In this document: piece after piece, positions 39,101 through 54,100 of the stretch
How the letters are laid out: the number at the start of each line of letters is the position of its first letter
Numbering within the stretch: position 1 is the stretch's first letter
Assembly: GCF_030867145.1 (NCBI RefSeq)
Contig: NC_134414.1
Coordinates: forward strand, 23,306,810-23,370,809
Length of the DNA stretch: 64,000 nt
Reading direction: 5' to 3'
Origin: Opisthocomus hoazin
Lineage: Eukaryota; Chordata; Aves; Opisthocomiformes; Opisthocomidae
The notes under the pieces: model-generated
The model's database searches: none
Told to the model about the DNA's origin: nothing
The model's input: only the letters and a program-made list of their open reading frames with translations
Translations under genes and position numbers: made by a program

Positions 39101-42100
39101 CTAAGAAGAATTATTTCGTAATCTTGTTTTGGCAAAAATCTGACTATTTTATGCTTCATGTTGCACTCAGTCCATGCATGAAACATGAAGTATGTGGATT
39201 GTAAAGTACTTATGAATAATTGGCATATGAAAGTCTTCATTATTGTTTGTAATTGTAAGCTATCTATAGTACAGAGAAATTATTTCTCCGTGGGATGAGA
39301 TTGTTAATAGTAGGTAACAGAACATAGAATCAGAGAATGCTTTGGGTTGGAAGGGACCTTTAGAGGTCATCTAGCCCAACCCCCAGCATAGATGTTTTGG
39401 TGTTTATTTGATATTAAAAATAGAGTCTAGATAAGCCAATTGATAAATATGAATGTTGGGTTATAAATTGTTACTAATTGTAAATAAAGTTACATTTTAA
39501 AATTATAACTTTATTTTAACCATGACTAACATTTTTTAGTTTAACATGGTTTAATGTATTCAGTGTTTTAATCACAATAATTATGTTTTAAATTGCATTC
39601 TGAGATAACATGTTAGACAACGAATTGAGAAAGTTTTTCATTATTTTACATTTTAGTAGCGTGTACAAATCTATCGATAAAAGGAGTTGTGCAGCTAATG
39701 CTGGCTTCTGACAATTTATTCTCTCTAGAATTTTCGTACTGAACTGCGTAATAAACTTTATTATGGTATCTGCTTGGCTGCCTTTATTGTTTGCAGGAGA
39801 CATACTCAGCTGAAACTAAAAAAGGTGAAGCAACTGTCTTTCATAAGCTTGTTTGGCAACTACCAGGCAAACGGATTATTTAGAGTTAAAAATGGCCTGT
39901 GCTGTGACTGGAGGAAAACATTGAAGAAGTACAAAACTGTTCTGAAAATTTAGTGTACAGTGCCTTTGGGATATGCTACTGTTGAATTGTAAGCCACATG
40001 TGGTTTATAGAGCATCCTTACACTGCTGTCATGAAAATTTCCTAATTTTCACATTATCTTGATAAGAATGAGGAAAGAGTCCAACAGTTTTGTTGTATGT
40101 GCTCAAATATCTCAAGTATTTTCTCTGACTGTATCTATGGCCGTTATGTGCTAAAAGGAGAAGGGCAGGTAGCAGCTAGGGCACTGAGGTGACGACACAG
40201 AGGAGAAGCCAGACTTTGAAGCTGTAAGTGGCGAGTGTGCTTACTGGCAGGGATCCCTTGAGCGTGCTTGGGACCCTGCTGGTGGGACTTCCTCAGAATC
40301 CAGTTTCACGTTTTGTTCTCCCCCATTGCATGGTTCTGTACCTCAGGCAAAGACTAGTGGTTCACTTGTTCTGCTAATTGGATCTGGTGTGCAGAATGAC
40401 AAGCAGACTTGCTTGTCATTAATGCTTGTCAATAGAAAGACTATTACATAGGACTACAAATGAGTGACACAGAGGCTTGAACCCAGGAGCATGCCGCAGG
40501 GGTAAACTCCGTGTGAAATGAACAGGCTGAATTCTTCCCAGGAAGGCAATATGCTAGGTGAAAAATTTTAAGAGTAGTTTAATATAGGTCTTTACCAATG
40601 CTATGCAGATTATTTTGCTTATTCATTGTCTGGCAGTGTGCATAATTTTATTTTATTTATGTGCAGACCAACACAAGTGAAATGGCAGCTGATGGTTGCC
40701 AGTTGCTACAGGAGAAGCGGTAAGTTCTGTAACTTTTTTGTGGTTGCTTGGAGGTTTGTAACATTTTTTTGTAGTTAGATGGTGGTGTTCAGCCTGAAGA
40801 AGAGAAGCTGGGAGAACATGTAAAGAAGGCTTATAAGAAAGATGGAGAGGGACTTTTTACCAGGGCCTATAGTGACAGGGCAACGGTTTTAAACTGAAAG
40901 AAGGTAGACTTAGAGTGGACATAAGGAAGAAGTTTTTTACCCTGAGGGTGGTGAGGCACTGGCACAGGTTGCCCAGAGAAGCTGTGGATGCCCCCTCCCT
41001 GGAAGTGTTCAAGGCCAGGTTGGGTGGGGCTTTGAGCAGCCTGGTCTGGTGGAAGGTGTCCCTGGCCATGGCAGGGGGGTTGGAGCTAGATGATCTTCAG
41101 AAGTCCCTTCCAATCCAAACCGTTCTGTGATTCTATGATTTGTTTTGTTTTGGTTGATGTTTTGATTTTGTTTTTCTTCTGATCTTTTCTACTTAATGTG
41201 AATACTGATCCTAATGTTGGTTTGAAAATACAGCTACATGTTATTTTGTTACAAATTTTCTGTGTATATGTAATAAAACATGACTGTTCTTTTAGAGTGT
41301 GCCTGCACTGACTTACGCATGAAGCACGCCTTGTGTTGTTAAATAAGTAAAATAAAGACGATACTACAGCATAAATGACCTGATAGAAGTCTTTTTAGTG
41401 CAATTATACTACCATCTAATCTTACATAAGTAACTAGATTTTAAAGTTGCTTAATTCCCATTCCTTTTCAACAGCAGGTATAATTTTTCAATATTAAAAT
41501 AGTATTTTCATTATGTGAAGAAAAGACAGTCTTAATGTGCTGTATTTTCTTACTGGGAATGTAATACGCCAACGAGCAAAATGGAAAGAGACTAATCTTT
41601 CTGGTTTTTTTCATTACCTAAAATGCATTCAAGGCACTTGATGATGTAAATGATACTCTTCTTTCTTGCTGTCCCATTTTGTCACTCTCCTTTATGCTTC
41701 TTTAGAACTTTGCAGAACAGACTTCCATAATAAATAAGTGCATTTTCTCACTCTGCTCAGTTATTTAATATAGCAACGACAAAAGGAACAGGACATAAGG
41801 AAGTCGGGGAACTACGGACAGTCAGCACCACCCAAAACTAGACAGATTAACTTTTCCCAGCAAAGAAACACAATGATTTTGGCTGCTTTTTAGATCGTTT
41901 ATGATTCATTGGCAAACTTCCCAGCTTATCATGTTAACACATAGCAGGTCAGTTTGTTCTCTGCCTCGCCCTAAGAAAATAAAAACAGTGATATCTCAAC
42001 AAACTTTTTTGTCAGATATTTTATGGATATGAGGTTTTAGATTCACAGGATCTGTCAGTCCTTTGAATAATAATCAAGCAGGGCCAAAACTGAAGGCAAA

Positions 42101-45100
42101 AGTCTTAAAGAACAACTACTTCACTACCAGATCTGGACAAAGGAGAGACACACAGTTAGGGTTCTGATGGAAGGAAAGGTAGGCAGAACTTAGCTGTTAC
42201 ACCTTCCTGCTTGACCAGTGTTTTGCAGCCTCAGATAAGACCTGGTATACTTGATACAGCTTATCTAGTAGCTGTGTCATAGAACAATGGGGTCCTACAG
42301 GCAGGTCAAATAAGGGCAAAAATCAGGAAATGCCTCTTAATTAATTCTGTTATTTACAGAACAATTTGGACTGTTTTGAGATGCTGTTAATTTTTTGCTG
42401 TCAGTAATTAAAGAATATGAAGTTTGATTTTATCGAATTTTGTCTTATCATTAAATCATGTACTCAAAAAGATTAAGTGATGTTAAACTGTATCAATTTC
42501 TTATTGGATATTCTTTTTAATGTTTGGACATGTGGATAGGAGATGTTTGTGTTGTTTGCAGGTAACTACCAGAAAGCTCTAGAGAAATACAAAGTCATTC
42601 ACAGAAAATTCCCAGAGAATGTTGAATGTAAGTTGTTTCATTGAGTGGTACAACTATCAAAGAAAACTTTGTTACATTGAATATGTGTGTTTAGTAATTG
42701 TATGATGTAAGTATTTTTCATATGAAAATATTTTCACAAACTAACATTTTTACTCATGCTAATGCTGCATGTTTTCTGTGACAACACTAAAGTGTGATTT
42801 AAGAAATACTAGGGTAATGCTGAAGAGATGAAAATAAACTTTAGCTGTAGCAGATTGCGTAAGTTCTTTCTCATTCATACTTTCTAAATTTTGTAACTAT
42901 GTTACTTGTTTCATCTTTCTTTTGATAAAATATATGTATTTTTACTTCTAGTCCCTGCTAGTTGAAACTCCTGCTGTAAGTTTCTAGATACGAGAAAATC
43001 TTATTGTCAGGTTTTACCAAAGCCAGGCCTTCTGAAAGAATGTAGAGGGTGAGATTTTGTTGTTGGGTTTTTAAGTATAGTTGGTCAACCAGGCTCTAGA
43101 AAATCCATAGAGAATTTCAAACTAAACTACAGGCAATATAACTTTGAAGAGTAAGACATTTGGCAGAATCGGTCACACCTGTACTCTACGTGAAAAGGCC
43201 CTGTAGAAAATAGGGGTTGTCCCTGGTTGTGAAAACAGCTTCTTACATCCCACACTGTGCCTCACTACTTCCAAAACATGAGGTTGTTGCCAGCAAGTCT
43301 GTGCTTTTAGATGATATGTGGGAAGAACATTTACTGTATTTTAACATAAAATTGTATTGTTGTGCTTTAACAAATGTACTCTTTTTTTTTAAAGAGGAAT
43401 CATACAGCTCTGTTGTACAAGAGAAAGTCAATACTATGACTCCTCAAAGTTATAACCAAAACGTCACGTTCATATTGGTTGCATGTATTTCAGAGGGGTG
43501 CAGTATTTAGTAGACTTTTTAGAATGCTAGTATTTTTCTGAATGTAGTTTCTACAAATTAGAAACAGAGGCAGGAGTTAGACAAGACAGTTCAACTGATT
43601 GAAAAGTTTTCTGCTGCCGAAATAGTGGTTGTTCACTCATCCCTTCCTGGCCATGTGCTCCCAACCATCTTCCTTACACTCGTTCTGATGCTTACCTGAT
43701 CCCTCAATGAACAAGTTCAGCTCCCTAAAACAGCAGAAAACTAACTTAGAACAAAAAGAAAGTAACGTACTTATGAAAGCCATCAGGAGGGTAATGGATC
43801 GTGTCATGCTTGTTTCTGCTTCAGAGGCAGTTCATTCAAAGAGATGTGGACAAACACAGAAGAATAGCAACAATGTTTTCGGAGTTTGGTGTCGTGTCTC
43901 GGGAGACTATTTTAGGGGTTCTTTTCGTTCCATCATACAGTTATAGTCGATCTTCATGTCTGGTTTGTTGGGATTTTTAAATTCTATAAATAGTAGTCTT
44001 TAAAAAATCAACCCCATCAACAGCAAGAACAAACCGTTCTGGTTTGCTTGGCGTTTATAAAATTGTTTTCAATTTTAGTGGCTCCTCGGTAATAACTTAG
44101 TATCATTATTATGCTTCCCAGTTTCCAGAATATTTTGCAAATGTCAAGAGTTCTAAGCCAGATGAGTTAGCTTGTCTTGTGCCTTCCACATATATAAATG
44201 GTATTTGTACTGTACATGGATATAGACACTGCATCACTAAAGATGTTGAATTATTTGCGAAGTATCACAACTTGCATAGTGATGCTGGACTAGAGTCACC
44301 TTGTATTCCCAGTTATTTGCATTGTTTGCCATGCGGTATGTCCAGTTCTGTTAGGGTGCACTTGTAGTTTGACCTGCTTGTAAGCCTTTTTTTTTAACGA
44401 TGTTTTGCTTTTCAATTAGGCCTCCGATTTTTAGTTCGTCTCTGCACAGATATGGGGCTGAAAGAAGTCCAGGAATATATGACAAAGCTCAAGAAAGTGG
44501 AAAAATTAAAAGAAATAAGAGAGCAGGTAAGATTGTTTCTTTCTGTGATTATACAGTATCACTACGTGCACAGGTGAAGCTACAATATTGTTTATGAAAT
44601 TTCAAGATAAAATGTGTATTAACTGCCTGGTTTAGAGAGGCTCGTGCTTTGTAATTTTGGGGTTTTAGTTTTAAATTACTGATCAGCCGTATATCTGACT
44701 GAATGGTTTTTAAGCACCAGCTTTTCTGTGATTTTAAATACTAGTGAAAGATGGGTTATGTGGATGTGATGGGAATGCTGGAGCCACCCACATAATTCAA
44801 TGTTTCTGGAATGTCGTCTTTCCTACTTATTTGCCAGACTGCATAAAGTGTATTTATGAGCCAAGTAATAATGCAACTATAAGAAGAGAAGGGGAGCCTA
44901 AGAATTTGTCCGTGTAGTAGAACTCCTTTTTGCTATATACAAAGCTGCAACATTGACAGATTACATAGGTAGAAGTAAATCATTCATGTTAGCACCAATT
45001 TTTAAACTGAAAAAAGATTTACATGGGACAGCTACAGGCTGTGAAAGGTGTGAGATCAAAACTTGTGTTCTGTTCAGAGGAGTGAGTATGTCTGTGTGTG

Positions 45101-48100
45101 CGTGTGCGTGCATCGTTTTCTTGCTATTCCTGTGATAAAGTAAGATTTTAAAATTAGCTTATTGTTTGGACAGCATTATCTGTGCTATTGAGCTGCAAAG
45201 TGTTCAAGCTTGCTCTTCCGATCTCGTGAGTTGACTCAAAGCTACATAGTCAAATTAGTTGCTTTGGTTTTGCTTCAGTTCCAGAGAATCTGAGTATGCA
45301 CATGTACGGTGGGACATTTTAAAAATGGAACTCACAAAGGGAAGCACTGTTCAAAGGATTCCATATTTGTGCTACAAGCTTACTTTGGGGCTATGTTGGT
45401 TTGGATTTTCAGTAAATGTAAAATTCAAAGCATTTGGAAAAATGGACAGAAGAAAGCAGCCCACAAATGTAGTGGGGCTAATATTCCTCCATGTCTCCCT
45501 CATAATGATATCAGTAAGCAAAACAGGTGACCACGTATAATGTTCCTATTCTGCAAAACTCGTAATTATGAGATCTCTCTAAAGTGTGTTAAACAGGCTT
45601 TGCTTAGTTTCTAGGAAATATCAGGTCAATGTCAGTGATATGCATAGTTCTTGACAATAACTTCCAATACGGTCAATGTCAGTGATATGCATAGTTCTTG
45701 ACAATAACTTCCAATACCTCAGTGCTTTACTCGGGAAAGCTCAGAGATGATGCCAGTTAGAACTGGAGAGGGAGGGGTCCATGGAGATGGAGAGGTTATC
45801 TATTTCCTTGCATAGAATTCCAATATTTTTTACACTGAATGTGTTAATTATGTGCCATAGATCTGCAAACGCTGAGGATTTCAAGGAAAACACTTTTTTA
45901 CTTTAAGAAAGTTAATGTTTGAAAATGTAAAAAACCCAAAAAACACAAAACCAACGAACCAAATAAAAAAACCACCAAAAACCCCACATCTCTCTTCCTG
46001 TTTATGGCATACTGTAAGCCTGAGCTTTTCTGAACACGTTTCTGTACTTTCTGATGGGGAAAAAGCTACCAGTAAAATATTTAAAAGATAAAATCATCAA
46101 ATCATCTAAGTTGTTTAAGAACTGAGATTTTTAGTAACAGAGAAATTAAATTGTGTTTAAATTATGGGTTTTTTTCATTCTGACTACATTGTGTTAAGGA
46201 GCTTCATTGAGTAGTACCTGAATGACAGATGCATCAATGGAATCCAGTACAGATGCGTGGTAGCACAATTTACTGCATAGTTGGTTTAAACTGTTCAGAC
46301 TTCATGATCATAATTCAGCCATGACATGGAAAGCCCACAGTGTGTATTATACTTACGTGTTCCTGTTTAAGAGTCTGGTGACTATCCTGTCATAAAACTA
46401 ACCTTGCAAAGCAAAATTGGAATCACGGAACGGTTTGGGTTGGAAGGGACCTTGTAGATCATCGTAGTTCCAACCCCCTGCTGTGGGCACGGACATCTTC
46501 CACTAGACCAGGTGGCCTTGAACACTTCCAGGGAGGGGGCATCCACAGCTTCTCTGAGCAACCTGTGCCAGTGCCTCACCACTCTCATGGTAAAAAACTT
46601 CTTCCTTATGTCCACCTTCTTTCAATTTAAAACCGTTGCCCGTTGTCCTGTCGGTGCAGGCCTTGGTAAAAAGCCTGTCCCCATCTTTCCTGTAGGCCAC
46701 TTCAGGCACTAGAAGGCTGCAATAAGGTCTCCCCGCAGCCCTCTTTTCTCCAGGCTGAGCAGCCCCAACTCTCTCAGCCTTTCCTCATAGCAGAGGTGCT
46801 CCAGCCCTCAGATCATCTTTGTGGCCTCCTCTGGCCCCGCTCCAACAGGTCCATGTCTTTCTTGTGCTGAGGGCTCCAGAGCTGGACACAGGACTCCAGG
46901 TGAGGTCTCACCAGAGCAGAGAAGAGGGGGTAGAATAAGGTATCTATGGTGGCACTTCTAATTAGTCAAAGCTTTAAGGTAGACCTGCCGAAATACTTTC
47001 CTATAGCATATTGTCCAGAAAAAAACCCAGGCTTTTAGATAAAAATAAGCCTTATTATTATAATTTAAGGTAAACCATTTTTCTTTTAAACAGAGAAAAC
47101 TGAAATGCATTAGGTTTAAAAAAGCCCAAAACCCCAAAACAAAACATGCCCAATGCTTCCCCCTGCAACCACCACCACTAGAAATAAAACAGGTTTCTAG
47201 TCATCTCTGTCAACTTCATCCCTGCAGGCAGGCCCATGCTGTAAGCTTGGTGAGTTTCTGAATGGCAGCAAAATCCTGCCCCTGCGGTTCCTAGTACATT
47301 CTCTACAGAAACCTCTGAAGCCTGATCGGTTCCTTTCTGCTCCTTCTTGCAGCTCCTTGTCATGGGGGGACATGCTCCCATCTCCCTCTTCTGGCTCTCT
47401 TGTCTGCCACGCTCTGAAATCTCCCAAGTTCAGTGTCTCCTCAAGGAAAGGAGCAACTTTTTCTGCCCCTGAGGAAGCCACTGACCCAGTTTTCTTAAAA
47501 ATCAACACCATTGTAGATATTGTAGATGTAAAGGAACAAAGACACTAAGGAAAAAAAAAAAAAAGATGTTACAGAATGCACTGCGATTCAGAATGCTGCC
47601 GTCCTGTATTAGAAGTTGAGTATCTTTCTTGAGCATCTCAACATCAGTGCTGTCTTACAAACACTAACCCTGCAGTTCCTTTTTGCTATTGGTATTGCAT
47701 TTGGGTTCCCATCCTCTGGTTTGGAGCATGTTCTTTGTTTGCTTGGTTGGTTTGTGTGTGTGTGTGTTTTTTTAGTCTTATGTCTACCATCTGGCTTTGG
47801 AAATTATTAGGTATTTTTGACCTAAGAAAGTCTTTCTGTCATCCATGAGCATATAGCTGTAAACTATACTTTCAAGTTCTAAAATTATCAAATTTTAATA
47901 TTTCACCACCTAAGTTTCCAATAGGAACACTGGTTTCAGTTAGCAATATCCGATATAGTTCAATTCCTGCTCCAAATTTCAGAGTAACCTATGATTTCTT
48001 GATTGCACCCAGTAAAGAGAAAATAGATAAATGCTAATGTAATATACCTACATCTCAAAGTCTGCATGCAGACTTTGTCTTCCTGTAGAAATTTATCAAA

Positions 48101-51100
48101 ATTTGCTATTCTGGCATTGTTTTTCCAGAATAAGTATATCCACATGGAGTTTATACCAAAATAAATATTCTGGAGTACTTATTTCACTTGGTTGTTAAAT
48201 ACTTCCAGCCAAGAATCTGGGAACATCTGTGGGGTTCATTCCCTGTAGAAATTTTTCTCCCTGCCTGTCACAGCATTGGATTTTTACTGTAACCTTCGTA
48301 TGTTGGGGTTTTTGCCTTTTTTTTTTTTTTTTTTTACTGCATTAATCTTTTGTTTCAGTTTAAAAAAAGACAGGTAACAGTGTAAAAGTTCACACAACGT
48401 TCTTGGCACTGATGTATACACATATTACTATTTATTTCCGTTAAGTGAGCTTAATGACTGAAAATGAGGGACTGATTGGGTGTGGTGTGAAGCAGTGATG
48501 ATAGCTGCAAACACTGAGGGGGACTCACTGCCTTTCCCGTCAGGCAAAGGACATCTGGACTAATCATCCTAAATTTCTTTTGCAGTTGTGGAAGAGAAAT
48601 AGGCATTTTTAGGGTGGAAATCATTGGACCTATTTGAAATGTCTGCTTTTTAGTACCGGATGACTTACAAAGTACTCACTTGGAACTTTACAGGCATTAG
48701 TCATATGCGTAAGCTATAGTACCTTTGTAATATTTTGGGAGTAAAGTACTGGAATGTAAACTCCATGAGGGCACTGTCAGACAGGGACCACTTCTCTCTG
48801 GCAGACAGAACCTGAGCTTCCACTGGCAGATTACTTGTCAGTCTTTCAACGTTTGGAGAGTCTGAACGTGCTTCCTGAAGGACTGATATATGCTGCTTCA
48901 CTGGGCTGTGAATAGGATATTTAATCCAGAATTCAGAGAACATATTTTAGACTTGAAGATTTCCCAAAATAAATAAAAATTATGAGGAATTCTGGTCCCA
49001 GACTGGATAGCTCCAAGCCCATTCCTGGTTTCATGCTAGGCTCACTGCTTTCCTGTCTGACTCCTGTGAGTTTTTATTTCAGGGTTCTTCCTTTTGCTAT
49101 TGGCACCAATCTTGAAAGGTCTTTCACTTCTTCTGTGTCATTCCAACTTTTCCAGACTCCATGATATTTTTCTGGTGAAAAATGCGTGGAAAAGCTACAG
49201 TAATTGACCTGAATACCTGGTTAGGTAGTGTTTAATCAGATGCTGAATTCATATTTTGAAATAAGATGCAGAGATTACTTTATTAACTGCTGAATGCTTT
49301 GATTACCAACTATTTGTACCTACCCATCAAAAAGTCCCTCACTGAGATGTACCTTCTTGTAACTGACAAGATATATGCCTGAGAAATGTGGTGGTTTGCC
49401 AGGAGGAGCCAAGTCTGCCACGTGATAGGGAGGTATTGCTTTGATAAACTGTTAAGTTTTCAAATAACACTAAAAAAAACCTCACAGTTGGAAGATGTTT
49501 ATGGTACCTTCCTCAGTACAAGAGGCCTGACTTTTTAAACACAGCTTTTGAAGTATTTACCTTCACTTTTATCTTGCATTTAACACTCAACAGCAAATTA
49601 AATTTTGCTGTAAAGTACAGTGCTGTGCCAAGTATTCAAAATTTCAGATCTGTGGGGCGAATAGATCTTTTTGTAGATTTCCCTACTTCCCCCCCCCCCT
49701 TTACAATAATAAAATGCTTGTGGAATTTACAGGATGTTAATAGGCAGGGGCTACTTTGAACTCATGCAAGGAGGGCTATGTTGCCTGTTTTTTCAGCTGT
49801 ACTTTACAAAGGTACCTCTGAACTATTTTTAGGCACATTCCTCATATAAGCTTTATCTGAAGAAAAAGAATTTATTGAGATATTCTAGCTGAATTTCATA
49901 GAACTTTTGTTATATGTAAACACTGGATTTAACACTGACATTAAGGACAATTTTGTGTATTGAAAAACCAAGGTTTATTAGTTACGGTATAGTAAGCCTA
50001 GTTTAATGTTCTACTGTTTTATTAATAAGCTGAGTTTTCACTAATTATTCCTAATGTAAATTACTAAATGGGGTTTTTGTTCTGTTCTTTTCAAACCTGT
50101 TTCACTGTTCTCCAGCGCATAAAGTCTGGCAGAGATGGCAGTGCACGTAGCCGCAGAGAAGGAAATGCTGGGGGTGGTAAGTACTTAATGCCTCTGCTTA
50201 AATATCAGATTTGTCAGCATCCTAAAGAAAATAGTTTTTCTTAAAAGCTTTTGTAAAACCTCCTTACGTTTTGAAATGCGCACAAATATGCACTGAGTAA
50301 TATGCAAGTACTTCACAAATTTTGTTTCATACTTTTTGATTATCTCATTGCTGTATGAAACCTCGACCAGTATAGTAGCACACATTTGTTTTAAGATTTG
50401 TGCTTTATATGCAGATCTCAGTGTATTCCTAAAGCTAAATTTCTACTTCTTTTCAGTACTGTGGTCTTGAACATTTTTATCCAATTAACTTTGGAATATT
50501 CACTATAAGGAATCCTTTATTATAATAAAACAGAATGTGTAAGCCATGAAAAACAGGAATTCGTTGTGTCTTTATTTAACATGGAGAAAAGGGAATTTTG
50601 TGCCCACCGTCTAGTCTGTTGTTAGGTGTTTGTTACAAATTCAAGAGGCTATTCTGTGCAACCAGCTCCGTAATAAGAAGACCCCCGTACTGTCTTTGAG
50701 CTCATTCTTCCCCTTTTCCCAGTATAGTAGAGTTGAAGTACTGAAGTCTTCCACAGAGGAAAACTTGCTCTTTGACTACTAAGTCTCTCTGCTTCTATAG
50801 ATTTACAATGATGACTTTCATAAATGTAAAACTCTAGCAATGTAAGTCTGGAAACTGGCCTGCTCTGTCTCTTCTGCACTGGGTAGTCTGCATATTGTAG
50901 AGCTAATGATTTTTCCCTCCCATTATTAAATCCATGAAATGTTAGTAATGTTAAACCTAACTGTTCCCCGCTTTTGCTCTAAGGAACTAGCAGATATCAG
51001 GCTACTTCAGCCACCTGGAAAAAAATTGGTTTTGACCTAAATAGGAAATGATTTCTTTGTTTTCTGTGTTTGGTTTATCTTAATGTTGGTGGGTCTCTTA

Positions 51101-54100
51101 AAAAGATATCCCCTATAAATTCTTGCCTCTCTTCCCTTCCTTTTACAGAGAAATAATTGATGGATTTTTTTTTTCATATTTGGTAATTTTATTTCTCCAC
51201 CTACATAGCAGATGGTTTACTGCATTTATCTAATTCTGTAGGGTCATGAAAAGTCGTGGAAATTACTAGTGTGATCTTAAGATGACCTTAGAATGCTGTT
51301 AGATTTATGAAGACTGCTCTCCTGAGTTCTCTAAGGGTTAAGAATGAGTGTTGGATGCTTGAGCGAGATTTCATTCCTTGCTCAGCTCAGTAGTTTCACT
51401 AGAGAAGCTTTTAAATCATTTCTTGATATGTAGAAAAACCACCATTCACCTAGGGTTGAATTTTACCTGTTCTGGGCCTCAGGCCAAAGTAATTCTTGGG
51501 GTGAAGTTCCCTGTTTTGATAACAGAGAGGGATGGAAACATTTCTGGACTCTCCTTTGTTACGTGCACTCTGTGATCAGGGAGCCAGCTAGAGGTGCCAG
51601 CAAAACAGCAGCGTGAGACAGCATGGGGACCGGTTTTCTGTCGTAAAGTGGAGATCCGCTTTGGCTTATAATAAATAGAAATGTAGAGCAGCATTGGCAG
51701 CAGGCAAGGGTATTTACAGCTGTGCAAAACATTGCATCAGGCATACAGCCAAATGGCACAAAGGGTCTCTTCTCTTACAGCAATATTTTGTAATTATCCC
51801 TACCCTTATTAGTGAAAAACGGGTGTGTTGTCGGGATAGAGGGAGAGAGCAAGTCAGTAATTTAGCAAAAGAGGATATAAATAACAACCAAGCTGGAAAG
51901 ATGCTAAAACAACATTAATCCCCCAGATTACCAGTTTGTCAATACTTCTTTTAAAGACAGAAATATATGTGTGGAAATTTGTCTCTTCTTAAAAACTAAA
52001 AAAAAACCAAAAAAAACAAAAACCATCCCTTCCCCTCCTCTCGAAAGCTGAACACAGGAGAAACATTGACTGCAAGCTCTAGTAATTCCAAGACACTACT
52101 CTTTCCCCCCATAACCAGAGTAACAGGAGAAGAGCAAATGCAGACATTTAGGATGCTAACATAAAGAAGATGAGAGGGTAAGGAGGGTCAGAACTGACCT
52201 AGAATTTATCCTGTCAATAATTCTTAGCTTGTTGCTCAAGATATGTCAAATTCATGAAAGAATGGAAGAAAACAGTTTGGGAACAGGTCTTTGTAAGAGC
52301 ATATTGAGAAGTCTCCATTATACAAATTCAGTGCCAAAGATCCAGGCTTTCTGGAAATGACTCACCAAACAAGCAGAGGTACAAAGAAGGTCCTGTATTG
52401 ACCCTGGAATTAACTTTCTGCGAGGATTCCTAATTGAAAGTTGTGGTGAGATGTACTACTTACATTTTTAGAATGAGTCAAAGGCATTGTGCAGTTTTAA
52501 CTAATAATGTTGACTCTGGGGAACCTTATCAGGGAAGAAGCTGCACTCTCACAGCAACAGATGTTAAGGACTATGTTGTAGGTTGCCTACCTTTAACTGA
52601 GGATGGCTGAAACCTGAAAACCCAAACATTATTTTGTCCAATGTTTGGCATTATTCACCTGGGTGGTGAGTCTGTATTTTGTAGTGTGAGATGTTTCTGT
52701 ACATGGCCTGTATGAAGACACATATGAAATACAAACATGCGTTATTTTATTTCAGAATCTTAGTACACTTTTGATAAATTAATGTCTTCAAACTAAATTT
52801 AAAAAAAAAAGAAACATTTGTATACATTTTAAGATTCGGCTTTTCCAGTGGTGTTGCCAGGACCAAAAGGGATCATTTTCCTACACTGTATGAGGGATTT
52901 GCCATCATTACCGAACCCAGTGAAGCATGGAATCCTCCTTACTTTAGTACTTACTAGCTAAATTAAAGTACTTACTAGCGAAATGAGTTGTGTGTGCATT
53001 CCAAATATTTTAGGTATGATGTGTGTTTTATTTCTTTCCTCTTAATAGCTCACTGTCCCCATACTTACTTGCATTCCTAACAGATTTTTTTTTCCTGAGT
53101 ATTTTATCCCTATATAGTTATTTGTAGTAGGAATATTAGTAGTTCAGACTTCCTTGTTTTAGCAAATATGATTTAAAATTGGTTTTAAAGAGGTCACTAA
53201 GAAGAAAGAGCACTAAGTCAGCAGGGTTTGTACTTAATAGGACACCTACTACTTTGCGAACATAAACTAAAACAGAAGGTACAGGAGATGCACCAAAGCA
53301 TATGAAGAATATGATTAGTATATGTATGAATGGTAGACAGAATGGAAAAAGAGAGATGAAGAAAACTAACATCTGTATTGATGTCAGTCAAAGCCTGCTC
53401 TTGTCCTATGAGAAGGACAAGCATTAGATCTAAGATGCCTACCCAAAACTGAACACATTCGTTCACTCTTGTTATAAAAAGTGAAATTTTCTTCTCCCCA
53501 GGAATATCAGATTTATGATTTTCAGTCTTTTTGATTCATATTGGAAACAGATTACATTGGTACACTCCCTCAAAATTCTTCTTTTTCACTTGGAAAAAAA
53601 AAAAAGGAGGAAAAAGAAAAAAAAACAAATGAGCCCAAACAACTCTAAAAACCTGAAGGGAGCAAGCAGTACATCTGAGTTCTCAAAGATTTCCTTTTCA
53701 ATAAGGTTTTCTTGTTTTCATACTCACTTTTTTGTGTTTTGCAGAGATGTGATAATTAACATCCAGAATTTAGAAGTTAGGACACTAAGAGATTTTTTAC
53801 TCTTCAATAGCATAAGGCCTTTCATAGATAAGGAAAGGTACAGAATCATAGAATCATAGAATAGTAAGGGTTGGAAAGGGTCCTTGAAGATCATCTGGTT
53901 CCAGCCCCCCTGATCGTAAGGAATACATTACCATAGCAGTGTTTACTTGGTCTCGGCATTTGCTCTCCACCCTGAATGAGGAGCCAGAGCGAGAGGGGAG
54001 TAGTGTACTGGCTGAGAGGAGCTGTGAAGTCTCGGACAGGAGCCCAAAGCAGCAGTGCTGAGTTCGGAAGGTGAAAGGCTGAGCACTTTGCATTATCCCC

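Larger units (their letters stand above)
44527..50115 (+). other. IFT88: Intron between coding exons 22 and 23 (5.6 kb)
   Basis: Contains the 47-bp tandem duplication (45624-45717), a minus-strand CR1 (46421-46938) and poly-A, poly-T and poly-C runs (47551, 48318, 49690). No gene was recognised. Confidence 0.6.

Noticed and set aside
47170..47566. Open frames on both strands followed by a 14-A run, considered as a processed pseudogene with poly-A tail
   Set aside because: Neither frame resembles a protein I know and no flanking target duplication was evident; A-runs of this size occur elsewhere in the window.
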